In this document: piece by piece, positions 40,106-52,344 of the stretch | Layout of the letters: every line of letters starts with the position of its first letter | Numbering within the stretch: position 1 is the stretch's first letter | DNA from: Closterium sp. Naga37s-1 | Taxonomy: Eukaryota > Streptophyta > Zygnematophyceae > Desmidiales > Closteriaceae | Length of the DNA: 64,000 nt | Reading direction: 5' to 3' | Assembly (NCBI GenBank): GCA_947471745.1 | Contig: CANJKZ010001112.1 | Span: 341,001 to 405,000, forward strand | Translations under genes and position numbers: made by a program | The notes under the pieces: generated by a model | Databases searched by the model: none | What the model was told of the DNA's origin: nothing | What the model saw: only the letters and a program-made list of their open reading frames with translations

Positions 40106-42116
40106 TTATGTCGGCCAGAATTCCAACTCAAAATCTTCAACACTCACGCTATGTGAACTTTTGTCTTCCATTGATGAAAAATGCGTCTGCGTAGGAGTGT
40201 GGGACTCCAACGGATAAACATTCACGAACTGCCGATGCGGAGAGTCAAGGGTTGATGCGTAAGCAGGCTGTATAGCTGGCTGAAATTGAGGCAGCGCAGG
40301 CGAAACCGGAGGGTGGAGAGCAAAAACCCGTTTTCCCTCCTTCCTCTGCGCTTCCATTGCCTGAGCCAGTAGCATCATCTCATACTCCTGTGTCTCCTCC
40401 AGCTGCTGCAGCAGAAAGTCCAGCGAGGCATGCATGGGTGGCTGCTGAGCTGGCACATGGACACGTTGTGCTGGTTGCTGCTGAGCTGGCACGTGGACAC
40501 GATTTGCTGGGCTAATCTGAGGTATATTCGGCACCGCATCCAATACTGCCTGCAGCTCATCCTGCACTTGCTGAGGGCTGGTGAATCCTGGCAGCAGCGG
40601 CCGAACCTGCTCTGGTCGCTGAACCCACGGAGCCTCCCATGCCCTCCTCTCCTCCTCCTCCATTTCTAACAGCAAAGCCGTCAGCTTGCCGTCCTCTAAT
40701 GTGATTGTATGAGCAGCCTGGTGTGACTGTATAGGCATCACAGCCTGCTGCCATGACCTTTTTCTTGAGACCGCACCAGTGCTGGCACCAGTGGTGGCAG
40801 AATGAAGGCTTGCATTGCGGTTCTGAGGAGTGACTGGTTCGGAGAGGGAAGTGCCTGGGATAATCCCGCGTGAAGGGGGAGGGAGGGGCAGGGTCGAGTA
40901 GCTTCCGAGCATTGCCGCTGCTTGTGCAGGCGGGGCTTCGGAAGGAGCAGCAGCAGGCGGAGCAGCAGGAAAAACAGGAGTGGCCAGAGAATGAGCAGCA
41001 GGAGCCAGAGCAGGAGCAGCAGGGGCAGCAGCAGTAGACACAGCAGGAGCCACAGGTGCGTTGAGCAGGACGCCAGCGCCCAGAGCCGCCAGCATTGCAA
41101 CACACGCCGGCAGGGACGGCAGCCCTTCCTCTTTAGCAGCGACGGGGCAGCCCCTAATTCCAGCAGCAGCAACGGGACTAACGTCAAAGGCAGAGGTGGC
41201 GCCAGATGCGCTGGCTGCAGCATGAACGAGAGTCTGTGCCCTCATGCTGTCTCGTGACGGCGGCGACAGCAGCCGCTGCAGCATCTCAACTCTCATATTC
41301 AACGCCGAGACACCACCACAGGTACTGGTAGTGGGAGTGGCAGCAGCAGGAGTTGTGGAACCGCTCTCAACCGTAGCGAGAGTAGGAAAGCTCATGGAGG
41401 TGCCAACCGTTGGGTCAGCTGTGGGACTGAAGGGGCACGCAGAAGAGGAAAGAACGGAAGCCAGGCTGGCCACGGGAGGCAGAGGCGGCGCCGAGACGCC
41501 TGCTGCTGTGCTGGGATTGGTTGATGGGGACAGCATCACGCGCGGAATGAGGGGTTTCACCGCGACTCCCCCAACAACTTGCACGGCTCTTCTCTTGCAG
41601 TCAAGGGCTCTTCTCTTTCTGACTGGGCCGCCCTGCGCCAGGGGACGTGCTTCGGCCTGGGCCTTGTCATTGGCCGTGGTGACTTCATTGGCAGCGGCAG
41701 GGGAAGCTGAAGGGGAAGCGGCAGTGGGGAGCGCTCGCATGTAGCCTGGAGTTTCCGCCCACATGGGCTGTGACAGCCCCCAAAGCTCCAGACCCTAGTA
41801 CTAGAGGCTTAGGGGCCTCAGGGACTATAGGCCCTAGTAGAGGGTCGTTTGGGGAAGCCTGAGGCTGGGGGAAGTTGAGAGGAGCCGAGGGACCAAGGAG
41901 TTTGAGAGCAGCGCGGTCGTACGCCCTTGCAGCTGCTTCCGCCGTGCGGAAGGATCCGAGCCAGACGCGCGATTTGAGGCGCGGGTGAGGGATCTCCGCC
42001 ACCCAGGAGCCCCACTTGCGCTGGCGCACTCCGCGGAAGTCGTGGCGCGCGTTGTCCGGACCCCCGCGCGGAGCCTCGCGCGGAAGACCCATCAGGCGCG
42101 ACCAGCGCCGGCACAT
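40106..42116 (-). CDS. AP2/ERF-domain transcription factor with long Gln/Ala-rich C-terminal region
   Basis: From Met at 42116 the AP2/ERF domain is clear: [20 protein letters not shown], then [20 protein letters not shown] and GPSAPLNFP (about residues 28-86). It binds GCC-box or DRE-like DNA in known family members. The downstream 552-residue frame (from 41764) starts one phase away. It contains a basic [19 protein letters not shown], Ala/Pro-rich stretches, HVPAQQ repeats and a conserved helix [18 protein letters not shown]. The two frames overlap around 41765-41805. A GT...AG pair bounding 34 nt there would join them in phase, but that is very short for an intron; a frameshift or an unseen splice is possible. 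The 62353-64000 paralogue shows that the C-terminal region belongs to a real family. Confidence 0.78.
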
Positions 42117-43259
42117 GACGATGAGGGCTAGTGTGGGGAGACAGCGGAGTTTCGGCTGTTATGAGGGTATTAAGCGGAGATTAAGACACAGCGGTGAAGA
42201 CACCGGGGGCTCGTATCTCCAAAGACGCTTCGTCGAGCTGAATCGTCTCTCAAGGGTAAAAAACGCCGATACTAGGGTATCGTGTAGCAGTTTCTAAACG
42301 AGATCGAAAACGGAATGTTCGCGAATGGATCCGGATGAAGAAACAAGCTGGCTTTTTACAAGTTGAGCGGAAGGGCGCCTCGCTTGCAACTCAGCTGCTC
42401 ACCTCTCTCTCACCCACACTCCCGACCATCTTCCCCTCCACTTTCTTCCTCAACTCTCTCCCTCATCTCTGCTACTCCCTGTCTCCATTTTCACTCTCCG
42501 TCCTTCAAGTGGTTGACATCCCTGTTTTTTGCAAGTCAACCGCCTTTTCCTCCACTCTCGCTCCTGAAAAGCTGGAGGGGGCTCGCGCACGTAGGTTGCT
42601 GAAACCGCAAGATTTGTCAGTTTAAATCCCGAATCTAGTGATTGGGCGGCGTAGCTTGGGAACGACTGAACAGCAGCGCTTCCAAACGAAGGAGGAACAA
42701 TAGCGTCCACTTGCCGCCCGTGGAACGACCATCGGCGTGCTAATCCAAGATAACTTATCTCCAGTGCTGACATGGGTCTGGTGGCGTGCGCTGGCGGGCA
42801 GGCATCGAATAAATTTAGCTTTGGTTTGAAGTCCTGATCCCGAATGCCGTGGATATGCATGATCGAAGATTTTCGGGCGCGCATCGCCTAGCGACGGGAT
42901 TCGTTCGTGATCGCCGCTCCCGCCACCAACGAACGGCTCGAATCAAAGCATGCAAAACTGCTAGATTTCCTCAAAGGCGCCGCAGCGATGACAGCATCTA
43001 GTTTCGAGAGGTTGTACGTCTCCATTGCAAGGCCACGCTGGAAACATCTGCCCTAAAGACTGTTGCTTCTTTTGGGACCGGCAGCATGAGGTCGCTTCAG
43101 GATTGCTTGTGTGTTGATGTACACGGGACGCATACATCGTCAGTCGTAACTGGTCGCTTGAGGATTGCAAAAGGCTGCTATTGTGAGGTTCGTAAAAAAA
43201 ATGTGCAAACTAATCCTCTCAATTCCAGGATTTAGCGGGCGAATCTAGATACGAAACGT
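42117..43259. other. Intergenic, no gene recognised
   Basis: A minus-strand frame at 42450-42884 (with KPKLNLFDACPPAHATRP) has no recognisable domain; not called. Confidence 0.4.
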
Positions 43260-43643
43260 GTGAAGGCACAGCGAATAAGCAACGGCGTACCATACACGTG
43301 GACGCATCACGGGGTGCTTGCCGAATCTAGAGGAGGGCAGGTGACGAAATCCACCGTAGGATGCGATCGACACATCACGTTTCTTCGTCCTGAACTACTA
43401 CAGTGGTGGTCCTTACTGAGAGAAGTGAGTCGAATCGAAGCTGCTTCTTCACCGCCATTTTCGAGCGTATACGACATCGCGCTGGAGGCCTCTTACGTCA
43501 TACACGAGCAAACCCTAAGACTGATTCGTGAAGAAGCAGTTCGTCATGAAATCTCAAAATTCATCCTGACACAGAAATGGAGGGCGAAGGTAAAACTGGA
43601 AAATCTTGGGCAGTTCCCATTCCCACGAAACACGAATTGCTGA
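43260..43643 (+). other. Unsupported 127-codon open frame
   Basis: Unusually long for its surroundings, with mixed composition (LIREEAVRHEISKFILTQKW). No family recognised, and introns or a promoter cannot be assigned. Possibly chance. Confidence 0.2.
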
Positions 43644-43676
43644 CTTGCACTTTTATACATCGAAGAATGCCGAGTT

Positions 43677-43956
43677 CTGTACACCCTAATGCTCACTCAA
43701 CCGCCCACTCTGAACACGTCCGCTGCCACTCCATACGCCCCATTCACAGCCAACGGCCCGCGCGTTACTAGCCCACGACAAAACCAAGATGTTCGAGTTT
43801 CCCAGACAAAACACGCTGGGCTACCAACAATTTCCGCAACTGTAGTTTTTTTGTCAACCTTTGTTCTACATTCAGTCCCATTCTGCCCCTAGTGAACGCA
43901 TGCTCGAGAGAGGAGCACAGGGAAAGATGGGGAAGGGGACTGAAATGGGCATCATG
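43677..43956 (-). repeat. Dispersed repeat, copy B (inverted partner at 8599-8870)
   Basis: Reverse-complement match to 8599-8870 over nearly the full length, with an internal gap around 43830-43870. It ends at tacaccctaatgctcac on one side and gaaatgggcatcatgtgt on the other. Confidence 0.8.
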
Positions 43957-44531
43957 TGTAGTACAGTACAGTGTACAGAATGCAGATTCTTCAATCGAAC
44001 GCGTATCTTGGATGCTCTGACGGTCGTCACCTTCCGATGGACGCACAGATCGGGGAACCGTCAGATGTCATTGTCAGATCTACAGCAAAGTACATCGTGT
44101 GATGTTCTTGCCACTACAGTATCAGCTTTCAAAACGTGACGACCACCTTAGTGAACGACACGTTCCGTCCACCTTAGTGTCCCCTGCCGCCTCCTATGCA
44201 GAGCGACCCCTGTACACAGGGGATGTATCGAGGATTAGCGTTGTTTCACGCACCTTCTCCCTAGGAGGTTGGCTAGCTTAGCCATTCTCTTTTCGCTCTG
44301 TATAGCCTTGTAGATGATTACGATCTATATATAACATTCTAACATTCTAACATTCAAAACGTGACGACCGTCTTCTAAAATCCATACGATTTCACGTGCA
44401 CCACCAGTCAACGGCCAAGGCAGTGGATTCGGTACACCATGTTTTTCGCTACACCGAACTGCGGAAACACACTGAACAGTGGAACTATTCCTTGGACTGG
44501 TCTGGGAGTTTACAATAACCGTCTTTACGAG
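43957..44531. other. Intergenic, left flank of the copia insertion
   Basis: No gene recognised. A short ctaacattctaacattctaa repeat at 44334-44356. Confidence 0.4.
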
Positions 44532-44536
44532 ATGGG

Positions 44537-44983
44537 TGTTGGGCTGAAAAAACCCTTAGGATATTTGCAGGGGTGAACTCTGGGTAGAGTTGGTGTAGTA
44601 GCGGAAGCGTTAATTAAAGAGTTGTGAACCACCTTGCGCTAGTATGTGAGGGCAAAGTAAGTTGATTAAAACAAAGAGATACAAGCTTTTATAAGAGTAC
44701 AAGGAATACGAAGAGATACAGTTAATAACCGTTTTACTATTGCTGTTGCGGTTCGATACAGTGACGACTCGGGCAACTGCTCAATACCGAGTCAGTTGTT
44801 TGTCCTTGCTGTCGCGCTGTACTTTGTCAGGTCAAAGGTCGCTGACCTTTGACTTTCGCGTAACCTCCAACAGTTACTTTCAACCTCCGAGGGTTGACTC
44901 GCCGGTGATTCGTTATACTTTGTTTCTTTTGTGTCTTAGTGTTTCGACACGACAGAGGCGCTTAGGACCGATTGTTTCCAACA
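44537..44983 (-). repeat. copia 3' LTR
   Basis: 447 bp, TG...CA ends, bordered outside by ATGGG. Confidence 0.92.
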
Positions 44984-45734
44984 CTCCCCTTCGCTTCTGG
45001 AGTGTCGCTGACGTGGCTCTGTCCAGTCAGCAACATGCAGTATTCGAACTTCTGCTTTCCGAGCTTCTTGGTCAGGTAGTCAGCTGCCATCTCAGACGTG
45101 GGACAGTATGACAGCTCGAGCCTTTCCTTCTCGATCTCGTCCTTCACGAAGAAATATCGCAGGGCGATGTGTTTCGTCCTGTTCGCGAAGCCGTTCTTGT
45201 TGGCGATGCGAATTGCCGACTGGTTGTCGCAGAACAGGGTAAAGTTGGGTAACTCGGCTAACTTCGCTTCTTCCAGCAGCTCGCGAAGATAGAGTCCTTC
45301 CTTGGTGGTTGAGCAGAGTGCAATATATTCTGCTTCAGCTGACGAGAGAGCAATTAATTCCTGCTTGCTCGACTGCCAAGAGATAGGTCCGATAGGTTCG
45401 AGGCGGTAGATGTAGCCGGTGCGGGAGCGCCTATTGTCGGAGTCGCCAGCGTGATCAGCGTCGACGTAGCCGATTAACTTAGTCGGTGTGGTTGCGTTCT
45501 TGTAGTAAGTTAGGCCGATCGTTGGGGTGCTGACGAAGTAGTGAAGAGCGCGGTCGAGCTCCGCCAGATGTTCTGCTTCAGGCTTCTTGAGGTAGGTGGC
45601 GAGCTGGCTTGCGGAGTATGAGAGGTCGGGGCGACAGGTGACGGCTGCGAAGAGAAGACATCCCAGCTTCTTCTGGTAGTCTCGTATGCCGGCGGGCTTA
45701 ATAGAGCGGAGCTTCCTTTGTCGTTCCCTGCCGT
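44962..45734 (-). CDS. copia RT C-terminal part and RNase H
   Basis: Continuation on the other side of the gypsy element: GCLLFAAVTCRPDLSYSASQ, YVDADHAGDSDNRRSRTGY, SSAEAEYIALCSTTKEGLYL, CDNQSAIRIANKNGFANRTK and AADYLTKKL, the usual copia RNase H set. Stops just inside the 3' LTR. Confidence 0.88.
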
Positions 45735-46136
45735 TGTGACAGTACGCCGACGTTCGACATCTTTCTCATTTCCATATTTTTACTCCATCTTATTCTCCTT
45801 ATTTTCCTCTTTCATTTGCACTTTATTTCACCTCAATCGGACTACTATTCTATTTTCTAGAGCTTTCCGATTATTTCACTTATTTGGTATTTTCGGCACC
45901 GACATTTACATTATACGGCACCGACAGCACCGACAGTGGTGTACAAGGCGTAATCTCGCCATAATCCGAAGTGCCAATGGGCTTGCGTGCTTATGCGCAC
46001 TTGTGATGTTCTATTCTAGAAAGAGCGCGTTCCCGAAGGTTCGGATTATCTGTTGTTTCTATGTATTTCTGAGTATAAATACGCCTTGCACTCACCTTTA
46101 GTGCAACATTCTCGAGTGGAATTCGATCCTGTGACA
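45735..46136 (+). repeat. gypsy 5' LTR
   Basis: 402 bp. tataaat (46073-46079) may be the LTR TATA element. Confidence 0.93.
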
Positions 46137-46314
46137 CTTGGTATTCAGAGCCGTTTTCACTTGCGGAGTTTCAGCTAAGCAACGCGCTTAAGAAATTCCT
46201 GCTTCGAAAAACCGCCGGGGGCGACGAATTCGGCGCCGACGCTGGTAAGCACCAGATTCCGCGTTTTTTGAATAACCCCCCGCGCGCGTTTTTTGGACAG
46301 GATCGTGAGTTCGA

Positions 46315-49300
46315 TTGTTGGCAAAACCGTTTGCGACACAGGGTCGACAATTGCAAATTGTCGGGACCTATATCGAGCGGTGCAGAAGTAGCGAGACCGA
46401 CGCGCGACGGATCGAACGACTTCGGGTGAAAGCGCGCGTCATGGCGAAAATTGCGACAGAAGCAGAATCGATCGTGACTTCGCAGCAGTCGCGAAATTTT
46501 CCCAAGGCCCAAGAAATTCGAGCCCCCAACACCTTTGATGGGGAAATCGACGCTAGGCGCTGGCTTTTGGCGATCGAAATTTATTTCGCCGCCATTGGAT
46601 GGACAGCACCAGCACTCGACAGAAACAGAATTAATTTTGCAGCAACACTACTGCGCGGACCAGCAATTGAATGGATAAGCAGAAGCGGTTTATTAAACCA
46701 AGGTGAAGCGACGTGGCAGCAGTTCCGTGAAGGATTACTACAACTTTTTGAGCCGATTAATGCAGCGTTTATCGCCCGCGACAAAATACATCGTCATCGA
46801 CAAATCGGGAGCGTCACAAACTACACACAACAAATGGAGGAGTTGTTCAACCGCATCCCCGACGTCACAGAAGGCGAAAAAATTAGAGCATTCATCGCGG
46901 GGCTGAAAAAAAAAACACGACAACATGTTGCGGCCGCAAATTGGAGCAGCTACAACGACGTCGTTTCGGCAGCGGAACGTTTCGACGTAACCACGATCGG
47001 AACACGACGACTTCATGGACGAGCTAGACGACATGGAGGACGCTTGGCTAACCCCACGTACGCCGACCCGATGGAACTCGATCGAATCGACGCGAAGGCA
47101 AGACCAAAGAAGAACAAATCTAAGTGTTCTTTCTGCGGCAAGCCCGGACATCGACTCATCGATTGTGACGAAATGAAAACTGCACGTTCAGCGCTTAGGG
47201 ACCGCAGCAGTGGAGCAGATTTAATGCGAATATTGGAGGATCGTGGAGGGAATTTTTCAAACCACGAACGGACTCTACCAGGGAAAATCGCCGAGGAAAA
47301 TAAAATCTCCGCGACACAAGACCCTGCTGGACCCGGACAACTCCAAAAAGGCCCTGTAAAAAGTAAGCACCCCTTCAAAATATCATACAAGGATGCTTTA
47401 CTTGGAAAAAATTCCCTTGGGTCTACGGCCTTGGTGAAATCACGAGAGAGGCTCCAGAAGAAAAAGAATGTACCGGTACGACAACTACAGCAGCTGCGCA
47501 TGGGGAACCAACAACAGAGCGTGGAAGATCGACCTTCCAATGACGACATCGTCCTCTCTCTGAAAAACCAGCCCACGTCGACCAACCGGTCCCCACGGAA
47601 GAAGTCGGTGGCGCTAAAGCAGCTCAAGAAGGAGCTGGAGGTCAACATGAAGCTGCGACGACCTCAAACCTCCTCTACAGATGCATCTGCAACATCTGAA
47701 ACATCTACGGTATCTACCCCATCTATGAATTCTACTACGAGCTCGAGAACCACGTCGTCGACGACAACAAAAAATCATGGCAATAGGGAACGGCAGGACC
47801 GGCCATCTGCCACCCCAGGAGAAAACACAGAGCTATGGGAAATGCCCTATGATCCAATCAACGAGACGATCAACGGGTACAACGAGCAACGCCAACCACT
47901 TTTGCTCGAGGTGATCTGCAATGGACGACGCCTCCAAGCACTCGTGGACAGCGGAGCATCCCATTCAGTATGCGACAAAGCAACCCTCGAACGCATCAAC
48001 GAGAAGTACATGCCTTCAAACTTCACAGCTACGATGGTTGACGGAAGCAAATTACAAGTCTACGGCGAAGCAGCGTTACACCTGCAGATGGGTCCTCTTC
48101 GCTGGAAACCGACCCTACCCGTCACCAACATCAAAGGGCTAGACTTGATTCTTGGGAGAGATTTTCTGAAGAAGTTCAACCCCGAGATCAACTGGGTCAC
48201 CCGCACAGCGAGTATTTACAATCAAGACAGAAGAGTTCCTCTTCCGAATTGGAGCAACACGGGAGATATTCCGGAGGAGACTCTCGCACGCTTCGAGAAG
48301 GACGTGAAGCGAACCATGGCAGGGTTTGTTGCACTGGTTACCAACGAGGACGAAGGAGAGAGAAAAACGCTCGAGCTTCCACCAGCAATCCAGAAACTTC
48401 TAGAAGAGTTCGAAGATGTTCTCCCTGACGACCTTCCAGACCAGTTGCCGCCATACCGAACCCACCAGCACGAGATCATCGAAGAACCTGGTTCAAAACC
48501 GACCTTCCGAGCACCATATCGACTCAGCCCTACCGAGTTAGCCGACATGAAGAAGCAGATCGAGTACCTTCTGGACAAAGGACTCATTCGACCATCAACA
48601 TCACCATACGGTGCACCAGTGCTTTTCACACCAAAACCTGACGGAAGCTTACGCATGTGCATCGACTACCGAGCCCTCAACAAGCAGACGATCAAGAACA
48701 AGTATCCGATTCCACGGATCGACGATCTACTTGACCAGCTTCGTGGAGCCACTGTATTCTCAAAACTCGATTTGAGATCGGGATATTGGCAGATCCGGAT
48801 GGCGGATAACTCCATCCATAAAACAGCGTTTCGGACACGATACGGATCCTACGAGTACCTCGTCATGCCGTTCGGACTCACCAACGCACCCGCTACATTC
48901 CAGGCCGAAATGAACCATATTCTTAGGCCTCTACTCGACGAATGCGTGGTGGTGTACCTGGACAACATCCTGATCTACTCGAGGGACATGAAGCAGCACA
49001 TCGAACACTTACGACGTGTCTTCGAGATACTTCGACGGGAGAAGTTCTACGTCAAGCTATCCAAGAGCGAGTTTGCCTTGAAGAAAGTTCAGTTCCTTGG
49101 ACACATGGTGAGCGCTCAAGGAGTCCATGTCGACCCAAAGAAGATCGAAGCCGTACGTACGTGGAAGACACCGGAGAACGTGAAGGAACTTCAGCAATTC
49201 CTTGGCTTTGCGAACTACTATAATCGGTTCGTGCCACAGTATGCGAATATTGCAACACCTCTCACCAATCTACTGAAGAAGAATACACCGTTCAAGTGGG

Positions 49301-51225
49301 AGGATGTGCACCAGCAAGCCATGGAGCAGTTGAAGACCGCACTCACGTCCGCACCCGTCCTGATCCTGCCAGATCCAGAAAAAGACTACGTCATCGAAGC
49401 TGACGCTAGCGACCAAGCAGTTGGAGCAGTCTTGATGCAAGACCAAGGGAAAGGACTACAACCAATCGCCTACCTCAGCAAGAAATTGCACGGGGCAGAA
49501 CTCAACTACCCGATTCACGACAAAGAGACCTTAGCGATCATCACCGCATTCAAGACATGGCGATGCTACCTCGAAGGGAGAAAGACCACGGTCTACACTG
49601 ACCATTGCAGCCTAAAATACCTGAAAACGCAGCCGACCCTCTCCAGAAGACAAGTCAGGTGGATTGACTTCCTCGAGACGCACTTCGACTACGACATCGT
49701 GTACAAGCCGGGACACAAGAATAAGGCAGACGCACTAAGCCGACCTGGACACGTTGCCGCCATACAGATTGAGGGGATGAATCCGTTACTCAAGGGACTC
49801 TTCACGCACGGGTATACCATCGACCCCGAGATTCCCTTAGCAGAGAAAAAGAAATTGTTGCAGTGGGACCACGACGTCGCACTACGCAAAGGATCAACAA
49901 AGATATGGGTACCCAACTACCCGCCTCTTCGGCAGTTGCTTCTCGAAGAATTCCATGACGTGCTCTACGCTGGACACTTCGGGGGTAACAAGACTCTTGC
50001 CGGGATTGCGAAAGTCTACTACTGGCCTCACATGGCAAACGACGTGCAAAAGTTTGTCACTTCGTGCGACACGTGCCAGCGGATGAAAAGCAGTAAGCAA
50101 AAGAAAGCAGGACTTCTTCAGCCTTTACCCGTCCCGGAACAGCCTTGGCAAGTGGTCAGCTTGGATTTCATCACCGGTTTACCACCTACCAACGCGGGGC
50201 ATGACGCCATCCTGGTCATCATCGACAAATTCTCAAAGATGGGACACTTCATTCCGACACATACAACCGCACGCACGGAGGAAACGGCACAGCTATTCCT
50301 CAAACACATCATCTCACAGCACGGGATCCCAACAACCCTCATATCCGACAGGGACCCCAAGTTTACTAGCAAGTTCTGGAAAGAGCTCATGTCGCTCATG
50401 GGGACACGCCTAGCAATGTCATCTGCATATCATCCCCAGACCGATGGGCAGACAGAGCGCTTGAACCAAATTGTGGAACAACTCTTGCGCGCAGCGTGCA
50501 AGGACGACATTAACAAGTGGGACTTGCACTTGCCGGTGTTGGAGTTCGCCTACAATAATGCAAAGCATGCCGCAACAGGAGAGACCCCATTTTTCCTCTG
50601 TTACGGACGACATCCACTAACTCCACAACAGCCGACAGTACCTGCAACTGTCCAACCCGCGCACGACTTCGTTACCACAATGCAGCAGCTTTGGGATCGG
50701 ACACACAAGCGTCTACAGGACATACAGTCTTCACAGAAACGCTTGGCCGATCGTCATCGACGTGATCATACCATTGCGGTTGGTGACCATGTGCTTCTCG
50801 ACACATGCAACCTCAACCTCGGTCACCTTCCATCCAAGTTACGACCTCGCTTATGCGGACCTTTCCTCGTAGAAGAGCAGGTCACTCCAGTCACATTCCG
50901 CTTGCGCCTACCAGCTTCTTGGAAGATTCATCATGCCTTCCATGTGCAGCTTCTTAAACCCTATCAAGATCCAAATAAGCTGTACACGGGACGCCAACCT
51001 CCGCCGCCGCCTCTAGTCCTCGTGAATGATGAACTTGAGTACGAGGTTGAATCTGTGCTTGCACATCGTCGTCGTCGGCATGGCGCCCTGGAGTTTCTCG
51101 TACGCTGGAAAGGCTATGATCCTTCTGAGGACAGCTGGGTCTCTGAAGAAGACATGAGTAACGCCCGACGTTCTCTCCGCGACTATCTTGTCAAGCAGGG
51201 TGTTACATCTACCACCCAGCTTTGA
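46315..51225 (+). CDS. gypsy gag-pol polyprotein with C-terminal chromodomain, 1636 aa
   Basis: Single open frame. Met at 46315 is the first, and Met at 46441 ([10 protein letters not shown]) may be the true start. Domains: retrotransposon gag (about 65-220); CCHC knuckle [14 protein letters not shown] (about 270); aspartic protease [12 protein letters not shown] (about 543); reverse transcriptase (about 780-900; [13 protein letters not shown]); RNase H ([15 protein letters not shown], about 1026); integrase zinc finger (H..H..CDTCQ, about 1210-1255) and DDE core ([29 protein letters not shown]); chromodomain at the end ([17 protein letters not shown]). The chromodomain places it among chromoviruses. 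In the reverse transcriptase the normally invariant Y-x-D-D box reads Y-L-D-N (second codon AAC at 48964-48966), which should abolish polymerase activity. Confidence 0.95.
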   Translation: MLAKPFATQGRQLQIVGTYIERCRSSETDARRIERLRVKARVMAKIATEAESIVTSQQSRNFPKAQEIRAPNTFDGEIDARRWLLAIEIYFAAIGWTAPALDRNRINFAATLLRGPAIEWISRSGLLNQGEATWQQFREGLLQLFEPINAAFIARDKIHRHRQIGSVTNYTQQMEELFNRIPDVTEGEKIRAFIAGLKKKTRQHVAAANWSSYNDVVSAAERFDVTTIGTRRLHGRARRHGGRLANPTYADPMELDRIDAKARPKKNKSKCSFCGKPGHRLIDCDEMKTARSALRDRSSGADLMRILEDRGGNFSNHERTLPGKIAEENKISATQDPAGPGQLQKGPVKSKHPFKISYKDALLGKNSLGSTALVKSRERLQKKKNVPVRQLQQLRMGNQQQSVEDRPSNDDIVLSLKNQPTSTNRSPRKKSVALKQLKKELEVNMKLRRPQTSSTDASATSETSTVSTPSMNSTTSSRTTSSTTTKNHGNRERQDRPSATPGENTELWEMPYDPINETINGYNEQRQPLLLEVICNGRRLQALVDSGASHSVCDKATLERINEKYMPSNFTATMVDGSKLQVYGEAALHLQMGPLRWKPTLPVTNIKGLDLILGRDFLKKFNPEINWVTRTASIYNQDRRVPLPNWSNTGDIPEETLARFEKDVKRTMAGFVALVTNEDEGERKTLELPPAIQKLLEEFEDVLPDDLPDQLPPYRTHQHEIIEEPGSKPTFRAPYRLSPTELADMKKQIEYLLDKGLIRPSTSPYGAPVLFTPKPDGSLRMCIDYRALNKQTIKNKYPIPRIDDLLDQLRGATVFSKLDLRSGYWQIRMADNSIHKTAFRTRYGSYEYLVMPFGLTNAPATFQAEMNHILRPLLDECVVVYLDNILIYSRDMKQHIEHLRRVFEILRREKFYVKLSKSEFALKKVQFLGHMVSAQGVHVDPKKIEAVRTWKTPENVKELQQFLGFANYYNRFVPQYANIATPLTNLLKKNTPFKWEDVHQQAMEQLKTALTSAPVLILPDPEKDYVIEADASDQAVGAVLMQDQGKGLQPIAYLSKKLHGAELNYPIHDKETLAIITAFKTWRCYLEGRKTTVYTDHCSLKYLKTQPTLSRRQVRWIDFLETHFDYDIVYKPGHKNKADALSRPGHVAAIQIEGMNPLLKGLFTHGYTIDPEIPLAEKKKLLQWDHDVALRKGSTKIWVPNYPPLRQLLLEEFHDVLYAGHFGGNKTLAGIAKVYYWPHMANDVQKFVTSCDTCQRMKSSKQKKAGLLQPLPVPEQPWQVVSLDFITGLPPTNAGHDAILVIIDKFSKMGHFIPTHTTARTEETAQLFLKHIISQHGIPTTLISDRDPKFTSKFWKELMSLMGTRLAMSSAYHPQTDGQTERLNQIVEQLLRAACKDDINKWDLHLPVLEFAYNNAKHAATGETPFFLCYGRHPLTPQQPTVPATVQPAHDFVTTMQQLWDRTHKRLQDIQSSQKRLADRHRRDHTIAVGDHVLLDTCNLNLGHLPSKLRPRLCGPFLVEEQVTPVTFRLRLPASWKIHHAFHVQLLKPYQDPNKLYTGRQPPPPPLVLVNDELEYEVESVLAHRRRRHGALEFLVRWKGYDPSEDSWVSEEDMSNARRSLRDYLVKQGVTSTTQL

Positions 51226-51235
51226 GGGGGGGAAG

Positions 51236-51637
51236 TGTGAGAGTACGCCGACGTTCGACATCTTTCTCATTTCCATATTTTTACTCCATCTTATTCTCCT
51301 TATTTTCCTCTTTCATTTGCACTTTATTTCACCTCAATCGGACTACTATTCTATTTTCTAGAGCTTTCCGATTATTTCACATATTTGGTATTTTCGGCAC
51401 CGACATTTACATTATACGGCACCGACAGCACCGACAGTGGTGTGCAAGGCGTAATCTCGCCATAATCCGAAGTGCCAATGGGCTTGCGTGCTTATGCGCA
51501 CTTGTGATTATCTATTCTAGAAAGAGCGCGTTCCCGAAGGTTCGGATTATCTGTTGTTTCTATGTATTTCTGAGTATAAATACGCCTTGTACTCACCTTT
51601 AGTGCAACATTCTCGAGTGGAATTCGATCCTGTGACA
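51236..51637 (+). repeat. gypsy 3' LTR
   Basis: 402 bp; about 98.5% identical to the 5' LTR by direct reading. Confidence 0.93.
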
Positions 51638-52344
51638 ACCGTGTAGCGGTATGGCGTGGAGATGGCTGTCGGTGTGAGCGTAAAGCGTTTGGCGATGGTG
51701 TCGGCATATTTCTCGGCGCTGAGGTAGATCGCGTCCTCCTCTTCCCGGATGTTGAGGCCGAGGTACTGAGTGACGGTAGATGAAACTGTGAGCGTGAGAT
51801 CTCGCTGCAGCTCCCCTTCGAACCAGGTAGTGATGCCGTCATTCGAGCCGATGTAAAGGAGATCGTCCACGTAGACGATTAGTAGGATGTAGTCGTCGTT
51901 TTTTGTGAGCCGGTACATGCCTTGATCGTGCGGTAGTTGCTTGAAGCCGATGCGGATGAGGCGAGCGTGCAGGTACTGTTGCCACAGTCGCGGAGCCTGC
52001 TTGATGCCGTAGAGTGACTTGAGTAGCTGGCAGACTTGGTTGGGTTCTCTGTGGGAGCCGTGCGGTAGCTCGACGAAAATTTCTGCATCAACAGGTGCGT
52101 AGAGAAACGCGTTCGCGACGTCAATTTGTCGCAGCTTCTTCTTCTTCATGGCGGCGATTGCGAGGAGAATGCGTAGTGAGGTGTGGCGGCTAACCGGAGC
52201 GAAAGTTTCGGTGAAGTCGCGTCCGTGTTCTTGGTCGAAGCCGCGTACAACCCAGCGAGCTTTAAATTTGTCAATGGTGCCGTCAGCCTTTGTCTTCACA
52301 CGGAAGACCCACTTCCCGGTGAGCACTGTCTTGTTCCGTGCCAC
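51638..52344 (-). CDS. copia reverse transcriptase, cut by the gypsy insertion
   Basis: GKWVFRVKTKADGTIDKFKA, ARWVVRGFDQ, LRQIDVANAFLYAPVD, LLKSLYGIKQAPRLWQQ and the catalytic YVDDLLYIG are all present. The frame stops at 51638, where the gypsy LTR begins. Confidence 0.9.

Larger units (their letters stand above)
45735..51637 (+). mobile_element. Ty3/gypsy chromovirus nested in the copia element
   Basis: Two 402-bp LTRs (45735-46136, 51236-51637; TGTGA...TGACA, six differences). The flanking target is ACCGT on the right and GCCGT on the left. The primer-binding site TGGTATTCAGAGCC starts at 46139, and the polypurine tract gagggggggaag ends at 51235. One uninterrupted gag-pol frame. It lies in the opposite orientation to the copia host and interrupts its RT/RNase H region. 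Confidence 0.95.
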
